From NCBI GenBank assembly GCA_027489915.1, contig JAIXZB010000118.1, forward strand, positions 1 through 28,619: a stretch of 28,619 nt of DNA, in the 5' to 3' direction. Position 1 is the first letter of the stretch, and every line of letters starts with the position of its first letter. The translations under genes were made by a program, and so were the position numbers. Positions 8,927 to 19,055 of this stretch are shown in pieces. The DNA is from Rickettsiales bacterium. GTDB taxonomy: Bacteria > Pseudomonadota > Alphaproteobacteria > Rickettsiales > UBA3002. The notes below the pieces were generated by a model that worked only from the letters and a program-made list of their open reading frames with translations, was not told where the DNA came from and searched no databases.

Positions 8927-8972
8927 ATAATAACAGAAGGTAGCCGCTGCTTTTGTGAAGCTTTTATGAAAG
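8927..8972 (-). promoter_or_regulatory. Putative Pho box and promoter of the 8896-6595 operon
   Basis: On the minus strand CTTTCAT (8972-8966), AAAA, GCTTCAC (8961-8955) and AAAA form an 11-base-periodic direct repeat of PhoB-box type. A -10-like TATTAT (8932-8927) starts 22 bases after the second repeat. The repeat core is nearly identical to the one upstream of the 23460 gene, with its two halves in swapped order. PhoB as the binding protein is inferred. Confidence 0.62.
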
Positions 8973-9017
8973 CTATTGTATTAACACGAGATTATTTTAG
9001 CGGTTTAGCAGCATGAA

Positions 9018-9052
9018 AAAGGCGGCATGTTGCCATGCCGCCTTTATTTTTT
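9018..9052 (-). terminator. Rho-independent terminator after groEL
   Basis: A perfect 12-bp stem, AAAGGCGGCATG (9018-9029) with CATGCCGCCTTT (9034-9045), encloses a four-base loop. On the minus strand it is followed by a five-T run (three of these paired in the full stem); on the plus strand by ATTTTTT. It lies 22 bases beyond the groEL stop and separates groESL from the downstream Pho-box operon. Confidence 0.9.
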
Positions 9053-9067
9053 GAGGGTGGGACTGAA

Positions 9068-10720
<1,653 letters not shown>

Positions 10721-10744
10721 TGTTATCTCCTATCTATATGATTA

Positions 10745-11062
10745 TTAAGCGGCTTTTTTGCCAGATGATTTTTTATCAATGATGCCCATGATGTCGGATT
10801 CTTTCATGATCAAGAAATCTTCACCATCGAGTTTCACTTCGGTTCCTCCCCATTTGCCGAAAAGTACCAAATCACCAGCTTTAACATCGGGGGTAACTAA
10901 TTTGCCCGTATTGTCGCGAACACCTGGGCCAACAGCAATAACTTCACCTTGTACAGGCTTTTCTTTAGCTGTGTCAGGGATGATGATGCCGCCAGCGGTT
11001 TTTTCTTCTTGTTCCAAGCGACGCACAATAACGCGGTCATGTAATGGACGAATTGATGTCAT
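10745..11062 (-). CDS. groS: Co-chaperonin GroES (10 kDa)
   Basis: This 105-residue protein is the heptameric lid of the GroEL chamber. It begins IRPLHDRVIVRRLEQEEKTAGGIIIPDTAKEKP, which includes the mobile loop (roughly residues 17-33) that docks on GroEL. It continues with GEVIAVGPG and the roof-forming C-terminal half, with a Lys-rich tail slightly longer than in E. coli. A strong Shine-Dalgarno AAGGAG lies before the ATG. It is first in the groES-groEL operon behind a heat-shock type promoter. Confidence 0.98.
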   Translation of the reverse strand: MTSIRPLHDRVIVRRLEQEEKTAGGIIIPDTAKEKPVQGEVIAVGPGVRDNTGKLVTPDVKAGDLVLFGKWGGTEVKLDGEDFLIMKESDIMGIIDKKSSGKKAA

Positions 11063-11142
11063 AACATCTCCTTCTTATGGTTTGTGAAATAATTATTAGC
11101 GAGATCCAGCTTTTCTGCGGCTTCGCGTGAGTTGCGTTTGGC

Positions 11143-11171
11143 ATATAGGTGGCATGCGTAGGTGTGTCAAG
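11143..11171 (-). promoter_or_regulatory. Heat-shock (RpoH-type) promoter of groESL
   Basis: On the minus strand CTTGACA (11171-11165) and CCTATAT (11149-11143) are separated so that CTTG is 18 bases from CCTAT. This agrees with the alphaproteobacterial RpoH pattern CTTG-N17/18-CYTATNTNNG except for the last base. It also reads as TTGACA-N17-TATATG for the housekeeping sigma factor. It is about 80 bases upstream of groES. No CIRCE operator is visible. Confidence 0.75.
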
Positions 11172-11260
11172 ATTGCTTCGTGAATTTTTTGTCATCTCTT
11201 CTGTAAAGCGTTTCATAGCGTTTGCTTGTCGGGAAGGGGGAGAGAGGATAATAATAACAT

Positions 11261-11905
11261 ATGTTCAAAGTTTTCCCTCAATGCCCGTTATGTCCTAGAT
11301 TGGTTGCGTTTCGCTGCTCTAATGCCAAGAAATATAAGGATTTTTTTAACGGCGCAGTGCCTTCTTTTGGCGGTTTAGATGCATCACTTCTTGTGGTTGG
11401 GCTTGCCCCGGGGCTCAAAGGGGCAAATGCAACAGGACGTCCATTTACAGGAGATTTTGCAGGCGATATCTTGTACGCAGCGCTCACAAATCATGGATTC
11501 GCTGAAGGTATTTATGCAAAGCACCGTAATGATGGTCTTAAGCTAAGGGATGTGCGTATTACCAATGCCGTGCGCTGTGTGCCGCCAGAAAATAAGCCCG
11601 AGTTAGATGAAATACTCCATTGCAATGCTTTTTTAAGAGATGAAATTGCAGCAATGCAAAACCTTAAGGTTATACTAACTCTAGGTAATGTATCTCATGG
11701 TGCTGTATTGCGGGCACTTGGCTGCAAACAGTCAACTTTTAAGTTTATGCATGCTGCAGAGCATGTCGCTTCAATAAAAGGTAATGCAGTTATTGTAATT
11801 AATTCCTATCATACATCTCGCTATAATATTCAAACCCGAAGGCTAACAATAGAGATGTTTGATTCAATTATTAGTAGGGCAAAGCAGCTTATTTTAGTGG
11901 GCTAA
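11261..11905 (+). CDS. Uracil-DNA glycosylase, family 5 (UDGb type, 4Fe-4S)
   Basis: This 214-residue protein matches the iron-sulfur uracil-DNA glycosylases, which remove uracil and some other deaminated bases to start base-excision repair. The motif GLAPGLKGANATGRPFTGD near residue 47 and the motif SYHTSRYNIQTRRLT near the C-terminus are those of family 5 rather than family 4. Cysteines C8 and C11 (CPLC) together with a C-x14-C pair in AVRC...EILHC give the four cluster ligands. The usual family has P or C where this has T in SYHTSRYN. It is divergent from groES and its stop overlaps that of the next gene by bases 11902-11905. Confidence 0.88.
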   Translation: MFKVFPQCPLCPRLVAFRCSNAKKYKDFFNGAVPSFGGLDASLLVVGLAPGLKGANATGRPFTGDFAGDILYAALTNHGFAEGIYAKHRNDGLKLRDVRITNAVRCVPPENKPELDEILHCNAFLRDEIAAMQNLKVILTLGNVSHGAVLRALGCKQSTFKFMHAAEHVASIKGNAVIVINSYHTSRYNIQTRRLTIEMFDSIISRAKQLILVG

Positions 11906-12507
11906 AATAGATTATTGAGTTTATTGGAAATACCTTGGAAAAGACCAGGTCCATTTTCACCAATATCGCACAGCGGGGTGGAATCAAAGCGCAGCCTGCA
12001 CCAGCCGCCCTCAGGCCGTTCGCATGCCAGTCCATCGAGTGTTTGGCGGGTACTGTGAACCTTGAGGGTTTCTTTGAATTTTCGGCATGAATGGCCATGA
12101 TTGTTTTTGAAGACACCAAAAGGGGTTATCGTTCCATCGATGTTGTAATGTGCCCAGCGATGTGGATAGCCTGACTTTTTATTATTCATTACCCAAAAAA
12201 AAGTATCGCTGTAAAATTTAAGCTCCTGCGGCGTCATTTGACTTAATAAATCATCGCTAAATTTGCTGTTGCCATCTTGCGTTTTTTTTACAGGCTGAAT
12301 AATTGGAATCGGTTGCTTGTTTTTTCCTACCACACGTTGTTGCGGGGCTTGAATAGGCTGTGTTGTATTATTCTTGGGCCAAAAAAAGAAAAATAATACT
12401 CCAAACAAAATAACCGTTCCGACAAAGTTTTTAGCGAGCATACGAAGCGGTAGAAGCACCAATGTGATACACAGATTTATAATGCTACTGATGAGTTTTA
12501 TTATCAT
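11902..12507 (-). CDS. Membrane-anchored protein with surface-antigen-like C-terminal domain
   Basis: This 201-residue protein has a hydrophobic N-terminal region (about 3-43, probably one or two membrane segments, with FGVLFFFFW). A Pro/Gln/Lys linker (45-80) and a C-terminal domain of about 110 residues follow. In the C-terminal domain the pattern W-x(n)-G-x-ITP, then CRKFKETL, then GLACERPEGGW, resembles the end of rickettsial 17-kDa surface antigen-type proteins (CREY...T, G.AC..PDG.W). That likeness is from memory and the family call is tentative. Four cysteines in the domain suggest disulfides if it faces the periplasm. It is 27 bases downstream of trpS on the same strand, possibly co-transcribed. 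Confidence 0.7.
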   Translation of the reverse strand: MIIKLISSIINLCITLVLLPLRMLAKNFVGTVILFGVLFFFFWPKNNTTQPIQAPQQRVVGKNKQPIPIIQPVKKTQDGNSKFSDDLLSQMTPQELKFYSDTFFWVMNNKKSGYPHRWAHYNIDGTITPFGVFKNNHGHSCRKFKETLKVHSTRQTLDGLACERPEGGWCRLRFDSTPLCDIGENGPGLFQGISNKLNNLF

Positions 12508-12534
12508 GATATCCGTAATTAATGAGGTTTGATG

Positions 12535-13521
12535 TTACCAGAAACCTACGCGCTCTTTTACTTCATTTATGATAGAACTGCTTATAAGCAGTGCGCGTTC
12601 TGTGCTTAGTTGCAGTATTGCATCCACTTCGTCTAGATTAGCCATTAATTCGCGCATACGTGCTGTGATTGGCCCTATTTTGCTCACAGCAACATCTGCG
12701 AGGTTGGTTTTGAACTGAGAAAAGCTGCTAGATGCATATTGTGCGGTTATGGATTCTATGGATTCACCTGAGAGTACAGCGTAAATTTGCAGTAAATTAG
12801 CTGCTTCTGGGCGGGTTTCTTGGTCATAACTTATGCCTTCCACCATATCTGACTTGGCTTTTTTGAATTTGGCTGCAATGGAGTCAGCGTCATCAGTTAA
12901 GTTAATGCGTGACCAATCGGAGGCATCGGATTTACTCATTTTCTTTGTGCCATCGCGCAGGCTCATGATACGCGCGCCTTCTTTCATAATCAGTGGCTCG
13001 GGCAGAGGGAAATACTCTTCATTGCAAAGTCTATTAAACGCGCCAGCTATATCGCGTGATAACTCTAGATGTTGCTTCTGGTCTTCGCCTACAGGAACAT
13101 GTGTTGCTTTGTACACTAGAATATCTGCGGCCTGAAGTACGGGGTATCCGTATAATCCCAATGATGATTTTTCTTTATCTTTGCCCGCTTTCTCTTTGAA
13201 TTGTGTCATGCGGTTAAGCCATCCAAGCGGCGTATTGCAACCGAGTATCCAGCCTAGTTCTGCATGCGCTGGGACGCTTGATTGCACTACAATGAGTGAT
13301 TTAGTTGGGTTGATGCCGCATGCAATAAGTGCAGCAGCCGTTTCGCGTGTAGATTGGCGAAGTTTCTGAGGATCTTGAGGCACGGTTATGGCGTGTAAAT
13401 CCATGATGCCAAAAATGCATTCCATGGAATCCTGCATGTCTACCCAATTACGAATAGCACCCAGATAATTTCCAAGATGCAGAGCGCCAGTTGGTTGAAT
13501 GCCAGAAAATACGCGGGTCAT
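12535..13521 (-). CDS. trpS: Tryptophanyl-tRNA synthetase
   Basis: This 328-residue class I aminoacyl-tRNA synthetase charges tRNA-Trp. It starts with RVFSGIQPTGALHLGNYLGA, containing the HIGH-type motif (HLGN), and carries KKMSKSDAS, the KMSKS loop, at about 194. Between them, DLHAIT and GEDQKQHLELSRDIA are typical of bacterial TrpRS. Length fits the family. A Shine-Dalgarno AAGGAAAA precedes the ATG. It is divergent from the 13669 gene, with the 147-base gap containing that gene's putative Pho box. Confidence 0.97.
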   Translation of the reverse strand: MTRVFSGIQPTGALHLGNYLGAIRNWVDMQDSMECIFGIMDLHAITVPQDPQKLRQSTRETAAALIACGINPTKSLIVVQSSVPAHAELGWILGCNTPLGWLNRMTQFKEKAGKDKEKSSLGLYGYPVLQAADILVYKATHVPVGEDQKQHLELSRDIAGAFNRLCNEEYFPLPEPLIMKEGARIMSLRDGTKKMSKSDASDWSRINLTDDADSIAAKFKKAKSDMVEGISYDQETRPEAANLLQIYAVLSGESIESITAQYASSSFSQFKTNLADVAVSKIGPITARMRELMANLDEVDAILQLSTERALLISSSIINEVKERVGFW

Positions 13522-13594
13522 AGGTTTTCCTTTACTGTTTTACTCTAAGTAACCGATTGTGTTTTATATTGCAACGCAATGAGAATTCCTGCCA

Positions 13595-13643
13595 ATTTCA
13601 TCAAACTGTCACATCTGATTTTATGCCTGTGTGCTATATATTA
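13595..13643 (+). promoter_or_regulatory. Putative Pho box and promoter of the 13669 gene
   Basis: ATTTCAT (13595-13601), CAAA, CTGTCAC (13606-13612) form an 11-base-periodic direct repeat. A -10-like TATATATTA (13635-13643) starts exactly 22 bases after the second repeat, and the same nine bases serve the 23460 gene. A five-codon open frame (13645-13662) precedes the gene, but nothing shows it is translated. Confidence 0.6.
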
Positions 13644-13668
13644 AATGAAAAAAATTTCATGAGTACAG

Positions 13669-15087
13669 ATGCAGCCAGTTCCTACATTACATAACGATAC
13701 TAAGTCTGAAGAGAATTTGTCGGAAAATTCTAAGCACTCAGTTGAGTTATCTGCGCCTACTCCAACTATTACACCTTCCGTAAATCACAAGCTATTGCAA
13801 GTTGCTTCGCAAAGCGATGTCGAGTGGGGGAAGTGGGTTCACAAGCACAAAAATGCTACTGAGTCTTTAGGGGGCTTTCTAGGCTATCAGATTATTCGTA
13901 ATGCCTTAGCTGCGATACCCTATGGTGTTGCAACGGCAGGCGTTTGGCTTGGGATGGAAAAAATTGCTGAGAAAACTGCTGATAAAAACCCAAACATAGC
14001 TTCAGCTATGCGCTCTCCTCTGCGCGATGTGGTTATGATTGCAGCGGGGTTTACTCTGTTTCGTGGTACATTAAAAGTTGTGCGTTTCATGAAGGAGCGC
14101 TTGTTTAATCCAGCGCACACAGAAGAGCAATCTATTCAGGAAGTGCAAAACTTTAAAGAAAACCTCAAAGACACTTTCAGGGAGGTTGCACCTGCAGAGG
14201 TAGCTTCAACCCCTGCCGCGGCAATTGCGCTTGGTATCGGTCGTCGTTTCTGGAATCCTGCTGCTTTCATAGAAAAAGCAACGGGTGTGGTAGGCAAATC
14301 AGATGAGGTGCGTAAAGCTGCGGTGAACCAACATGCTGTTACGGGGCTTTTTAAATCCAGTTATCATGGCGGTAATCGCTGGGAGCATATTAAGCGAGTT
14401 TTTGGAAAAAAAGGTGGTTACCTGCAAGAAGCAGGCATAGTAGCAGCAAGCTTCGTACCTTTCTTTGAATTAGGTGACAGGCGTTATAAGGATGCGCAGG
14501 TATCAAGGGGCATATGGCTTAATGACCCAACAAGTTTAGTGCGCAAAAGTGATGAACAGGCTAAGGCTGAGCTTGTTGAAGGTGCTGCGTATATCGATAG
14601 TCAGAAGCCCGATAATCATGTGACCGATTCTACCAGCAGAATTCAAAATGATTTGGTACGAAAAAGTGCAGAATCACTTCATGCAACAGGGCATTTGCGT
14701 CCTACCGATGCTCCCACATTTGGATGTTTTGCTATGCGACGTGTAGTGCCGACTTTTATGGGTATTGGTGCATATGTGGCGGGAAAACGTTTAGCTTATC
14801 TTGGTATGGGAACAATACCTGAAAACTACAATGTAAATAAAAAAGGGCTGGGTGGATTTTTATCTAACCTTGGTAAAATTGCGCTTATAGAAGGGGCTGC
14901 AACGTCGCTTTTCTGGCTTAATTCATCGGTTATTGATAAATTTGAGCCTTGGTATGATAAAACTTTTAAGGATAATAAAGCGAAGCCGTTGACCGATCAG
15001 GAAATGCGTAAACATTATCTTGAGCTTCAAGCAAAGCTTGACGCGAAAGAAATGGAGCGCAAGGGCGGCATGACATCTGTTGGTTAA
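13669..15087 (+). CDS. Unknown multi-pass membrane protein under a putative Pho box
   Basis: This 472-residue protein has no family that I recognise. It has a polar N-terminus (1-60) rich in Ser/Pro/Thr and hydrophobic segments at about 69-97, 118-134, 174-192, 252-266, 355-378 and 398-420. The tail is charged and Lys-rich (about 435-472). The overall plan, and blocks such as NPAAFIEKATG and LKVVRFMKERLF, suggest a distant relation to the pair at 6595-8896; this is by eye only. The ATG has no clear Shine-Dalgarno sequence. An in-frame stop at 13660-13662 prevents a longer frame. It lies between trpS and hemB and is transcribed from its own Pho-type promoter. Confidence 0.8.
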   Translation: MQPVPTLHNDTKSEENLSENSKHSVELSAPTPTITPSVNHKLLQVASQSDVEWGKWVHKHKNATESLGGFLGYQIIRNALAAIPYGVATAGVWLGMEKIAEKTADKNPNIASAMRSPLRDVVMIAAGFTLFRGTLKVVRFMKERLFNPAHTEEQSIQEVQNFKENLKDTFREVAPAEVASTPAAAIALGIGRRFWNPAAFIEKATGVVGKSDEVRKAAVNQHAVTGLFKSSYHGGNRWEHIKRVFGKKGGYLQEAGIVAASFVPFFELGDRRYKDAQVSRGIWLNDPTSLVRKSDEQAKAELVEGAAYIDSQKPDNHVTDSTSRIQNDLVRKSAESLHATGHLRPTDAPTFGCFAMRRVVPTFMGIGAYVAGKRLAYLGMGTIPENYNVNKKGLGGFLSNLGKIALIEGAATSLFWLNSSVIDKFEPWYDKTFKDNKAKPLTDQEMRKHYLELQAKLDAKEMERKGGMTSVG

Positions 15088-15127
15088 GTATTGCAATTGA
15101 CTTTTATACCGCTAGATTGCGCCCATT

Positions 15128-16144
15128 ATGAATAATTTCACCTCATCTGCGTATCCATTCACACGCATGCGTCGCCTGCGCACTGCTACTTGGATGCGTG
15201 AACTTGCTGCCGAAACACATGTGTTACCCAATGATTTGGTGTGGCCAGTATTTGTTGTAGAGGGCGAAGCTCAAAAAATACCAGTTAATGGTCTTGATGG
15301 GGTTTTTAGGTATAGCATAGACGTGCTGCTTGATGAGGTGGCGCGTACGTACGAGATGGGTATTCGTGCTATTGCTATTTTCCCCGTTGTGGATGCTACC
15401 GATAAGCACGATGACGCAAGAGAGGCTTTAAATCCTGATAATTTAATCTGTAAGGCTATACGCGCACTCAAGAAAGCATTACCCAATATGGGTATCATTG
15501 CAGATGTTGCTCTCGATCCTTACACACTTCACGGCCATGATGGGATTGTGGGTTTAGATGGCAATGTTGAAAATGATATCACTATCGATGTGTTGTGCGC
15601 TCAAGCAGTTGTCCTTGCTAAAGCAGGCGCAGATATTGTTGCACCTTCCGATATGATGGATGGCCGCGTTCGGGCGATTCGTGTGGCGCTCGAAGAAGCC
15701 GATTTGGTGAATACTGCAATTTTAGCATATTCTGCAAAATATGCTTCTGCACTTTATGGGCCGTTTCGTGAGGCTGTTGGTTCCAAAAAAGCAACGGGTG
15801 TCATTGATAAACGGACATATCAGATGAATCCTGCTAATGGAGATGAAGCGCTTCGTGAGGTTCATCTTGATATCGCAGAAGGTGCAGACATGGTTATGGT
15901 GAAGCCTGGACTTCACTATCTGGATATTTTGCAGCGTGTATCTGATGCAAGCGATGTTCCTGTAGCAGTTTATCACGTAAGCGGTGAGTATGCGATGCTA
16001 AGAACTGCTGCACAAGCTGGTCTTGTAGATTATAATCCGGTTCTTATGGAAACCATGGTGGCATTCAAGCGCGCTGGAGCGCGCTTTATTCTTACCTATG
16101 CAGCGCGCGATGTATGCGCGATACTCAATCAGCGTACAGAATAG
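15128..16144 (+). CDS. hemB: Delta-aminolevulinic acid dehydratase (porphobilinogen synthase)
   Basis: This 338-residue enzyme condenses two 5-aminolevulinate molecules to porphobilinogen in haem synthesis. The two Schiff-base lysines are visible: K204 in AYSAKYASALYGPFREA and K259 in VMVKPGLHYLDI. The segment DVALDPYTLHGHDG lacks the cysteine triad of zinc-dependent enzymes, so this should be the magnesium-responsive type common in alphaproteobacteria. The C-terminus VMETMVAFKRAGARFILTYAA is typical. It follows the 13669 gene by 40 bases. Its last 16 bases overlap the convergent BMP-type gene. Confidence 0.97.
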   Translation: MNNFTSSAYPFTRMRRLRTATWMRELAAETHVLPNDLVWPVFVVEGEAQKIPVNGLDGVFRYSIDVLLDEVARTYEMGIRAIAIFPVVDATDKHDDAREALNPDNLICKAIRALKKALPNMGIIADVALDPYTLHGHDGIVGLDGNVENDITIDVLCAQAVVLAKAGADIVAPSDMMDGRVRAIRVALEEADLVNTAILAYSAKYASALYGPFREAVGSKKATGVIDKRTYQMNPANGDEALREVHLDIAEGADMVMVKPGLHYLDILQRVSDASDVPVAVYHVSGEYAMLRTAAQAGLVDYNPVLMETMVAFKRAGARFILTYAARDVCAILNQRTE

Positions 16145-17169
16145 CTTTGCACATCAATAATTCCGTTAATGATACGCTCTTTCACGTTTGATACTTTATC
16201 GACAAGGTTATTATCGAGCAGCTCTTTGTTATTCTCATCAACAGCATAATCTAGGGCTCCTTCTTTAAGCCCCAATGTTTTTATGCCTGGCTGCCATTGC
16301 CCTTCCTGCGCGCTTTTGAGTGCTTCATATACCGCTAAATCTACGCGTTTGACTAGGGAAGTTAGTACAAATCCTGGGTAAAGCCCGTTCTGGTTGGTAT
16401 CTACACCAATGGCCAATTTATGGAACATCTGAGCTGCTTTGAGCGTGCCTTGGGTCGAGGCTCCTGCAGCGCCAAAAATTATATCCGCCCCACTATCGAA
16501 TTGATCCTGCGCTAATTTGAAAGCGCGTTCTGGGTCATTCCATGCAGTTGCTGTGTCGCCAATCATATCTACATCAACGCGAATGCCTTTTTTGGCATAT
16601 TCAGCGCCCTGTTTATAGCCCTCTGCAAAGTTACGAATAAGAGGAATATCCATACCCCCTACAAAGCCGATGTGATTTTTCTTACTTACAGTTGCCGCAA
16701 TGAAACCCATTAAGAATGAGCCTTCGTGGTCCTTGAAAATAATCGATTGCACATTGGGATAGAGTGGGGGGGCAAGGCCATCCACTATGCTAAATCGGGT
16801 TTTGGGATAACTTTCTGCAAGATTTTGTACTGGAAGAACGTTTTGATTTCCCACAGCAATAATGGGAGAATAGCCTTTGCGAGCTATAGATTTTAGTGAT
16901 TCATATATATCTTCCTTGGGGCGCATGGTGAATATTTGCACCTCTATACCAAGCTCTGTTTGCGCTTTTTCTGCCCCTTTGATTGCAGATTCCAAAAAAG
17001 AATGGCCTGCTTCTTTTTCGCCCGAAAGATATACAACGGCGGGTTTAAACACAGGTGAGCCAGGACCTTTAGCCTGTTCGGCATGCGCGGGGTGCCAAAG
17101 CATCACTAAGGCTGCTATGCTAGCTATTAAGTATTGTAGTGTAAAAACAGGAGGCAGTAGCTTCGACAT
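16129..17169 (-). CDS. BMP/PnrA-type ABC transporter substrate-binding protein
   Basis: This 346-residue protein belongs to the basic-membrane-protein family of periplasmic binding proteins, whose known members bind purine nucleosides or related ligands. Supporting motifs are HSFLESAIKGAEKA, the region FSIVDGLAPPLYPNV, HEGSFLMGFIAATVSKK, IGFVGGMDIPLIRNFAEGYKQGA and DIIFGAAGASTQGTLKAA with GVDTNQNG. A signal peptide ends at about AHA (near residue 30), with no lipobox cysteine, so it is probably soluble in the periplasm. I start at ATG 17169: AAGGA lies 9 bases upstream. A TTG one codon earlier is possible. No ABC permease or ATPase gene is adjacent. Confidence 0.88.
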   Translation of the reverse strand: MSKLLPPVFTLQYLIASIAALVMLWHPAHAEQAKGPGSPVFKPAVVYLSGEKEAGHSFLESAIKGAEKAQTELGIEVQIFTMRPKEDIYESLKSIARKGYSPIIAVGNQNVLPVQNLAESYPKTRFSIVDGLAPPLYPNVQSIIFKDHEGSFLMGFIAATVSKKNHIGFVGGMDIPLIRNFAEGYKQGAEYAKKGIRVDVDMIGDTATAWNDPERAFKLAQDQFDSGADIIFGAAGASTQGTLKAAQMFHKLAIGVDTNQNGLYPGFVLTSLVKRVDLAVYEALKSAQEGQWQPGIKTLGLKEGALDYAVDENNKELLDNNLVDKVSNVKERIINGIIDVQSYSVR

Positions 17170-17234
17170 CAAGCGCTTTCCTTGTGTTGTTCAATAGTAT
17201 ATCCTAGTTCTAAAGTGAGGGTTAGCAAGATTAT

Positions 17235-19055
17235 ATGCCTTTTTCCAGTGAATATACGGAGCGGCTGGCGTTATTTAAGCGCTATCTGAGGTCACGCAAC
17301 GTAGATTTTTGGCTTCAGCCGATTAATGACGAATTTCAAGGTGAATACGTGCCAGCATATGCACAGAGATTACCATGGATTTCTGGCTTTGAGGGATCTG
17401 CGGGTATAGGAATTATTGCAGCAGATGAGTCAAAGCGCTCGGGGTTGTTGGTAGATGGGCGCTACATTGTGCAGGCATCAGAATCTATGGATACTGCTCT
17501 GTGGGATGTGGTGAATTCCGGTGATGTGAATATTTCGCAATGGATCTCTGAAAATGCTAAAGCGGGCGCTGTTGTTGCGAGTGACGCATGGCTGCATACT
17601 CAGGCTTCCGCTTTGCGTTTGCAATATGCTCTCGAATCACAGAGTATTAAGATTCAATTTCGCAGAGAAAATTTGATTGATGCTGTGTGGCACGACAAGC
17701 CCCTCCCTCCTCGAGAGCATGTCATTAGGTATCCTGAGTTATTGGCAGGGCAATCGACCCAAGAAAAAATGGATGCTATTAGTCATCACTTGAGTGCTTC
17801 TCATCTGGATGCACTTATTATCACGCAACCAGATTCTATCGCATGGCTGCTTAATATCCGTGGTAATGACATACCATACAACCCGCTATTGCTCTCTTAC
17901 GCAGTGCTTTTTGCCAGTGGGGGGATTATTCTTGTAACTCACTTACGTGATTTTTCTTCGGAAATAACGCAGTATTTTGCCGCCAATAATGTAACTTATA
18001 CAAGTTTTTTAGATTTCTTCTCAAATGCGAATGATGCGGCGTATCATCGTCTGCGACAGTTGCGTGTTGGGGCTGATGCTGCATTGTGTCCTCATGCGCT
18101 TTGGTTGTGGGCAGAAGAGGCGAAGATTGAACTTAAGCCCATTGATGATTTCATTCAACGCATGAAGGCAGCCAAGTACCCTTCAGAGCAAGCTGCAATG
18201 CGCGAGGCGCACATAAAAGATGCGGTCTCGATAATAGAATTTATGTATTCCCTTGATTCGCAGCAACTTACAGGGTTGAGCGAACTGGACATTGTTGCGT
18301 TGCTTGAAAAATCACGTTCGGCTGATAGTGCGTATTTGGGCCCAAGCTTTGCAACCATTGCAGGAATGGCGTCTAATGGCGCTGTAGTGCATTACAGGGC
18401 AGATGAATCTAGCAATCGTGTTTGGAAAAAGGGAGAGCTGCTTTTACTCGATTCAGGTGGACAATATTTAGAGGGAACCACTGATATTACTCGCATGATT
18501 TCCAATGAAGTCACTTCTTCAGAGATTAAAGATAGATATACGCGCGTTTTGAAAGGTCATATTGCTCTTGCTTCAGTTCGCTTTCCTGAGGGAACCTCGG
18601 GGAGGCAGCTTGATGCATTGGCTCGTAAGTTTTTATGGGAGATTGGATGCGATTATGATCATGGCACAGGTCATGGTGTCGGCACGTATCTTTGTGTACA
18701 TGAGGGGCCGCAGCGCATAAGTAAGAGGGGAAGCGATGTTCCTTTGGAGCTGGGAATGGTTATTTCAAACGAGCCTGGCTATTACAAGGCAGGTGAATAT
18801 GGGATTCGCATTGAAAATTTGGTAATGGTTGTGCCTACTGATAAGCCAAAAACACTGGCCTTTGATACGATTACACTTGTGCCTATCGACACATCACTCA
18901 TTGATTGCTCTCTAATGACGTACAATGAAATTTTATGGCTAAATGCGTACCATGCTCATGTGCTTGCGGTGGTTATGCCGCGACTGCGTTCAGATGAGGC
19001 CCGTATCTGGCTTCAAAGAAAATGTGCGCCGTTTATTCAGGCAACGCTAACATAA
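17235..19055 (+). CDS. Aminopeptidase P family protein (Xaa-Pro aminopeptidase, M24B)
   Basis: This 606-residue metallopeptidase releases an N-terminal residue next to proline. Two creatinase-like N-terminal domains (about 8-150 and 165-310) precede the pita-bread catalytic domain. The five metal ligands are present: D406 (LLLLDSGG), D417 (GTTDITR), H480 (GTGHGVG), E513 (SNEPGYY) and E527 (IRIENL). The three-domain form of about 600 residues is usual in alphaproteobacteria. There is no signal peptide, so it is cytoplasmic. It is divergent from the BMP-type gene and its 3' end overlaps uvrD by 19 bases. Confidence 0.94.
   Translation: MPFSSEYTERLALFKRYLRSRNVDFWLQPINDEFQGEYVPAYAQRLPWISGFEGSAGIGIIAADESKRSGLLVDGRYIVQASESMDTALWDVVNSGDVNISQWISENAKAGAVVASDAWLHTQASALRLQYALESQSIKIQFRRENLIDAVWHDKPLPPREHVIRYPELLAGQSTQEKMDAISHHLSASHLDALIITQPDSIAWLLNIRGNDIPYNPLLLSYAVLFASGGIILVTHLRDFSSEITQYFAANNVTYTSFLDFFSNANDAAYHRLRQLRVGADAALCPHALWLWAEEAKIELKPIDDFIQRMKAAKYPSEQAAMREAHIKDAVSIIEFMYSLDSQQLTGLSELDIVALLEKSRSADSAYLGPSFATIAGMASNGAVVHYRADESSNRVWKKGELLLLDSGGQYLEGTTDITRMISNEVTSSEIKDRYTRVLKGHIALASVRFPEGTSGRQLDALARKFLWEIGCDYDHGTGHGVGTYLCVHEGPQRISKRGSDVPLELGMVISNEPGYYKAGEYGIRIENLVMVVPTDKPKTLAFDTITLVPIDTSLIDCSLMTYNEILWLNAYHAHVLAVVMPRLRSDEARIWLQRKCAPFIQATLT

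Noticed and set aside
11188..11210. Pho-box-like TTGTCAT upstream of the uracil-DNA glycosylase gene
   Set aside because: The unit 11 bases further on (TCTGTAA) does not match the half-site, so there is no direct repeat.
11063..11260. CIRCE operator (HrcA site) before groES
   Set aside because: TTAGCGAGA at 11096 resembles one arm only; no matching inverted arm nine bases away is present.
13645..13662. Five-codon leader frame before the 13669 gene
   Set aside because: No Shine-Dalgarno and too short to judge; likely chance.
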